Below, piece by piece: positions 36,201-39,185 of a stretch of DNA of 39,185 nucleotides. Location of the stretch: assembly GCA_013001595.1 (NCBI GenBank), contig JABDMH010000026.1:1-39185 (forward strand), read 5' to 3'. The notes under the pieces are model-generated. The model made no database searches. It was not told the origin of the DNA and saw nothing but the letters and a program-made list of their open reading frames with translations. Numbering within the stretch: position 1 is the first letter of the stretch; each line of letters starts with the position of its first letter. Both the position numbers and the translations under genes were made by a program. The stretch is from Saprospiraceae bacterium (GTDB taxonomy: Bacteria; Bacteroidota; Bacteroidia; Chitinophagales; Saprospiraceae).

Positions 36201-38173
36201 GCAACTAGGGGTTTTTCGGAAATATTCAGGGCTGCAAAATCTATATTTCTTACGGTAGCAACAAAATCGACTGTGGGTATGCTGTCCGCAAAATCTACAC
36301 TACCACTAAAGTCCAGGGATGCATTTGGGTCATTAATATAAAATTGACCATTAAAGAAACTCTTATTTAACTCCCCCTGAAATATTGCATCGTGATAATT
36401 GTAGCCTTTGTAGTGGAAGGTGTCTAACTTGGCGTATAAATTGGCATAGGCATCTTCAATATTTAGGTTTTGACCATTTTTTACTTCCGCAGAAAACGAC
36501 GCCAGGCCATAGAGGTCAGATCCAGTCCAAGCAGCCAAGTCAAAATCGATCAGTTGAATGTCGCCCTGATAGCTGGCATTTCTGATGCCTGAATCACCAG
36601 TACTAAGCCGCATATTCGTCCTCAGTTGTCCCAAATCGGTTTTCAGATTTCCTGAAGCTCGAAAATCTTGGAACGGGCCGTCAAAGGTGCCGGTGAAATA
36701 CAGCATTCCAAGTTTGTTGTAGTTCTCGGGTGGGTTGAAGTTTGGTATTAATTGACGCAGGGTCAAAATATCCAAAGCAGCAGAATCAAGATTTAGACTT
36801 AGTGCTTCGCTACCTTTCTCAGTGATGTTTTCAAGGCGAAACTGCCCATGAAGGGTTCCCTTGTCCGCTAATTGTAAATGTAAATTCTTAGCTGATAAAT
36901 CGTTTATTGTGCCCGTTAAGCGACCTGTAAAAGCGATTGCTTTTCCTCCATTCAAAAGGAAGAATTCGTTCCGATTTAGATTATTGGCAAAGTGTAAAAT
37001 ATCAATCAGCGCTAGTTTGCTGTTGGCTAAATTGATGTCTAATTTCACGCGATTCTCAAAGTCCTTAAAATCTTCTGTAGAGCCATACCTAAGCTTCACA
37101 TTATCTTTGACAATTGAGTTGGCAGTTTGTAAAAACAAACCGTCGAGATGAATTTGTTGTGTATCGATTTCGACAATGTGTGTCGTCAATTCTTTGATTA
37201 AGAATCCTTCAGGTGTCTTAAGTTCAAGGTGATCTATGGAAAACTGTCCCGCTCTTTTGTACCAGTCGAATTCTTCAATCTCTATATTGATGTCATAGGC
37301 TGATACATCTCGCAAATCAATAACATTAGATAGTAATTGTTTCTTTGGTTTAGTGCCATCGATGATCCTGGCTTGTCCACCAGTTACGTCAAAGAAGTCA
37401 ACGGTAAAGGACAAAGGTTTAGCTTTCCTTCGCAGCTGCGTGCTGTTTTCTTCGGTCTTTGAATCCTCTAGAATTAACGATGATGTTGAGGCTTCCGTGG
37501 GAAATTTCTCTAAAGTAAATGAAGGGCTAAGTAGACTAACATCACGGAAATGTAGTGGGTCATCGCTACTTATTTTTTCCAGTTGTGCACTTGCAAAGGG
37601 TAGCCTTAAGTGAGAATTTCGCCCATTAAAATCATTGGCATGGGTGAATTCAATTTGATCAAGTGCAATCCTGGCAGGATTAAAAATTAAACGAAATGGA
37701 TTATCTTCTTCCTGAGTAATTTCGCCAGTAGGATTTTCTGTATTTCTCTTAAGATAGTCAAGAAGAAATTGATAATTGGTGGTGCCGACCGAATCTGTTT
37801 TGAGATAACATTTGCTATCCTGCAGATCAATCTGTTGAAATACCAACCGATTATCTAGCAGTCCACTTAGAGGTCGGTCAATATCGAAATAGGCTCTTCG
37901 ACTGTACAGCAGTGTATCGCCTGATTCATCTTTGATCAGCAGGTTATCGACCAATAGATCGTCAAAGAAGTTTAAGTGCAAATGTTCAATGCTTACATGG
38001 GTCCCTAAATCCCTGGAGACTTTTTGGCTGATGCGGTTGATGGCAAGATTTTGAACATAGGGAATCTGAATCAGAAGACTCAGCACAATTGATATAAGAC
38101 ATAGTAACAATATGAAGATCAGGACCGATCTTAGGATCCGGCTTTGTAGGGATCTAGTAGCCTGTTCTTGCAT
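33287..38173 (-). CDS. tamB: TamB-family translocation/assembly module protein (DUF490)
   Basis: TamB-like proteins form long beta-rich bridges between inner and outer membrane and help insert outer-membrane proteins or move lipids. Starting at ATG 38173 the product is 1628 residues. An N-terminal anchor helix (VLIFILLLCLISIVLSLLI) is followed by an AsmA-like beginning (RISQKVSRDLGTHVSIEHLHLNFFDDLLVDNLLIKD). Then come more than 1000 residues of repeated beta strands with many DFxGxL or similar motifs. The C-terminal DUF490 domain includes GTGTGSLNLTIERGGNFQMTG and GNMNATYTGL-like strands, with LFFNSFLPPS, GVDFYFDYNF and a final beta strand GLGFRFSKSYD. Frame-open sequence to 38248 precedes the promoter box and was rejected as start. 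No BamA-like partner lies next to it here. Confidence 0.88.
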   Translation of the reverse strand: MQEQATRSLQSRILRSVLIFILLLCLISIVLSLLIQIPYVQNLAINRISQKVSRDLGTHVSIEHLHLNFFDDLLVDNLLIKDESGDTLLYSRRAYFDIDRPLSGLLDNRLVFQQIDLQDSKCYLKTDSVGTTNYQFLLDYLKRNTENPTGEITQEEDNPFRLIFNPARIALDQIEFTHANDFNGRNSHLRLPFASAQLEKISSDDPLHFRDVSLLSPSFTLEKFPTEASTSSLILEDSKTEENSTQLRRKAKPLSFTVDFFDVTGGQARIIDGTKPKKQLLSNVIDLRDVSAYDINIEIEEFDWYKRAGQFSIDHLELKTPEGFLIKELTTHIVEIDTQQIHLDGLFLQTANSIVKDNVKLRYGSTEDFKDFENRVKLDINLANSKLALIDILHFANNLNRNEFFLLNGGKAIAFTGRLTGTINDLSAKNLHLQLADKGTLHGQFRLENITEKGSEALSLNLDSAALDILTLRQLIPNFNPPENYNKLGMLYFTGTFDGPFQDFRASGNLKTDLGQLRTNMRLSTGDSGIRNASYQGDIQLIDFDLAAWTGSDLYGLASFSAEVKNGQNLNIEDAYANLYAKLDTFHYKGYNYHDAIFQGELNKSFFNGQFYINDPNASLDFSGSVDFADSIPTVDFVATVRNIDFAALNISEKPLVASGDIDFNFDYHDLYNLDGFARGYNVIILDDTTTHVLDTVEILSVLGENGQKILDVDSDILDFHLQGIFDLELLPTTVEALFQHKHPRFAQRIRFADSIPDSLVANNDFVFFGTLDDSKGLQKLINRSLGDFKEIALEGHFKNEAADNFEYNVDLEAPLLQMSKNRFDDLVLKMNGQNEKSVWHLEAANLTLGKQAVKRLLFEGTMVSDSLLFSLETDDIANVLSEVDVGGLFYLNDSLFQFDLANTSFRMLNEPWEIVPNNYIQLGNHFVRTQNMVFLSDDSYLRITSPGDNSLALEAEKIDISFLDDFLKKDQLKFSGDLYSTLTLENLFARSELNLDLSIDSIRVNNDDYGQLTAAVVMDDIDHPAQVELNILDLGKAFNASGIFFVPLTKKTQGQASEYQFNVDIQNYPLKIAEYFIGHSISNTEGTVNATIELLKEDDKPAIYGPVILDGSLKIDYLGTTYSMDKQLVQASPTIFDFSDAMFYDELGNKAEIEGGIIHNYFKKFGLDAVIASPHFQFLNTEKNDNALYYGTGIGDGNIEFTGNFKRTNMRIQATTGDQTKLYIPVEDDYVTGGDAFIKFVFDQDSSKRRPGIVDLRGINLDMQLNITPEAEVQIIFDEFSGDIIQGTGTGSLNLTIERGGNFQMTGKYVIDQGQYLYTLLDFINKPFLIERGGVITWTGDPLAADLNMNATYTGLKVPPRNLIAEYLESGINSSAADAADITTQVDLVLSLQGILSQPQIGFDIQFPEIDPSLNNYIDSKLRILKEDASELNRQVYGLLFFNSFLPPSINLDLAATTVNTLSEFITSQLSNYVAAYITQGVEEVDYISGVDFYFDYNFYRSEDFIQGQETGVRTGSEFSLAPNIRFFDDRLAFSPGASIIEGTILQGSTFIGGDVKLDFYLTDDKRLKLSLFYKRFPSLGGSRNKVGLGFRFSKSYDSMGEIFGKAPGQDTTAFSPELIIREQSNK

Positions 38174-38192
38174 GAACTTGTTCTTGGTGGTG

Positions 38193-38200
38193 CAAAGGTA
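38193..38200 (-). promoter_or_regulatory. tamB: -7 element for tamB
   Basis: TACCTTTG on the minus strand matches TAnnTTTG and lies 20 bases before the ATG at 38173, giving a leader of about 13 bases. It supports the shorter start. Confidence 0.55.
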
Positions 38201-38329
38201 AAATAAGTATGTGTCTGTCAGTCCGTTATACCAGCTTTTTAACGACACATTAACCGCCGATGGTACTTCATCTTAGAACCGAGTTGAAATGGCGAGCCAG
38301 ATCCACTACTCAGTGATCACGAACGTGGA

Positions 38330-39184
38330 CTAGGTAGCGCGGCGAGCTTGCTGCACCTGCGCAAACAAATGAACACATTCAACAGCAGCATGCACATCGT
38401 GTACGCGAAGTATGTTCGCACCTTGTTCCAGTGCCACCATATGCAGGGCAGTGCTACCATTTAGGGCTTTTTCTGCAGGCAGATCTAAGACCTTCTGGAT
38501 CATGCCCTTACGAGAGATTCCACAAAGTATGGGTCTGTCTAAGATCTTAAAGACATGTAAATTTGCCAAGAGTTCATAGTTGTGGGCGATCGTTTTACCA
38601 AAACCAAATCCAGGATCAATGATGATGTCAATGATGCCGAGCTCCATCAATGAAGCTACCCTAGCCGATAGGAAATCAAGTACATTAATCAGCACGTCCT
38701 CGTACTTAGGTTGCTTTTGCATCGTATCAGGTACGCCCTGCATATGCATGAGTACATAAGGAGCTTTGTATTTTGCTACAATGGATAGCAACTTGTCATC
38801 TATAGAGCCCGCAGAAATATCATTAATAATATGGGCGCCCTCTGCCAGGCAGGCATCGGCCACTTGATGATGAATGGTGTCTAGGGAGATGATCGTTTCC
38901 GGATGAACTTTATGTAAGTGCTTTATGACTGGCAAGACTCGCTTGAGCTCCTCTGTATGGCTAATCAATGAAGAACCAGGCCTACTAGACATTCCTCCTA
39001 CGTCAATAATGTCTACCCCCTCCCTAATCATTTCTTCAATTCGTGCCTCAAAGGCTGTACGATCAGTATAGGAGCCTCCATCAAAGAACGAATCAGATGT
39101 CACGTTTAGGATACCCATCACCAGGGGAGCTGAAATGTCCAACACTTGTCCCCGACAGTTTAGCGTGGTTTGGTTCCAAAACAT
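38330..39184 (-). CDS. folP: Dihydropteroate synthase
   Basis: FolP joins para-aminobenzoate to 6-hydroxymethyl-dihydropterin diphosphate in folate synthesis and is the sulfonamide target. The 284-residue frame starts at ATG 39184, one base from the window edge, with a plausible N-terminus (MFWNQTTLNCRG); an upstream start cannot be excluded. Family blocks are VMGILNVTSDSFFDGG (loop 1), DIIDVGGMSSRPGS (loop 2), HIINDISAG, MHMQG, DPGFGFGKT, GISRKGMI and RVHDV at the end. Loop 1 has Ser where the great majority of FolP proteins have Pro (NVTPDSF). The rest looks functional. tamB follows on the same strand after about 156 bases with its own promoter. Confidence 0.93.
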   Translation of the reverse strand: MFWNQTTLNCRGQVLDISAPLVMGILNVTSDSFFDGGSYTDRTAFEARIEEMIREGVDIIDVGGMSSRPGSSLISHTEELKRVLPVIKHLHKVHPETIISLDTIHHQVADACLAEGAHIINDISAGSIDDKLLSIVAKYKAPYVLMHMQGVPDTMQKQPKYEDVLINVLDFLSARVASLMELGIIDIIIDPGFGFGKTIAHNYELLANLHVFKILDRPILCGISRKGMIQKVLDLPAEKALNGSTALHMVALEQGANILRVHDVHAAVECVHLFAQVQQARRAT

Positions 39185-39185
39185 A

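Noticed and set aside
36861-37151. 96-residue plus-strand ORF inside tamB
   Set aside because: It is antisense to the continuous TamB frame with no independent support.
1-39185. CRISPR array, insertion sequence or prophage
   Set aside because: No direct-repeat array, transposase motifs, terminal inverted repeats or phage structural genes were seen on either strand.

Overview
The window looks like a chromosomal segment of a Bacteroidota bacterium. A marine or sludge Saprospiria-type lineage is possible but not proven. Evidence for the phylum is a type IX secretion (T9SS) sorting domain on a secreted repeat protein, Bacteroidota-style -7 promoter elements (TAnnTTTG) placed just upstream of several start codons, weak or absent Shine-Dalgarno sequences, a fused CcsBA cytochrome c synthase, and sulfatases of the kind such bacteria use on sulfated glycans. 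No rRNA, tRNA, CRISPR array, insertion sequence or phage gene was found.

Layout. Positions 1-6200 hold accessory genes in a gene-sparse stretch: a 5'-truncated M48-type metallopeptidase with a TPR-like region, a T9SS-exported protein with five cysteine-paired FN3-like repeats followed by a clean terminator, two tiny overlapping membrane ORFs, and a multi-pass membrane protein interrupted by an in-frame amber codon. Positions 6200-14800 carry carbohydrate-related genes: a GH31 glycosidase, a TIGR04283-type glycosyltransferase, a lipoprotein sulfatase, a Tat-exported enolase-superfamily enzyme, a sugar isomerase/epimerase-like TIM barrel and a non-canonical NRAMP-family transporter, the last two apparently in one operon. 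Positions 15100-20600 carry cytochrome c functions: a lipoprotein with an OB-like domain, the fused ResB-CcsA synthase and a membrane-anchored di-heme cytochrome c. Positions 20800-25050 return to glycan degradation with an iduronate-2-sulfatase-like enzyme and a GH95 enzyme whose active-site signature points to alpha-L-galactosidase activity. Positions 25300-39185 are mostly core genome: a VOC protein, prfB with an intact programmed frameshift, an FKBP-type isomerase translationally coupled to an NrnA-like phosphoesterase, ndk, mutS2, aroC, a giant TamB-family protein and folP.

How the genes may work together. The sulfatases, GH31 and GH95 enzymes would desulfate and trim an exogenous sulfated, L-sugar-containing glycan at the cell surface or in the periplasm. 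The enolase-superfamily enzyme, the TIM-barrel isomerase and the transporter could process released sugars or sugar acids. No SusC/SusD pair or regulator is present, so this is not a classical polysaccharide utilization locus. CcsBA would mature the neighbouring di-heme cytochrome.

Start codons were re-chosen in several genes (GH31, GT2, the OB-like lipoprotein, prfB, nrnA, ndk, aroC, tamB) using signal peptides, family N-termini and promoter positions. The most unusual items are the amber-interrupted membrane gene, the overlapping mini-ORF pair, the cysteine-paired repeat protein, the ligand-poor NRAMP homologue and a cluster of hairpins between fkp and prfB. I did not find a clear new multi-gene system. 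All identifications come from motif reading, without database searches.
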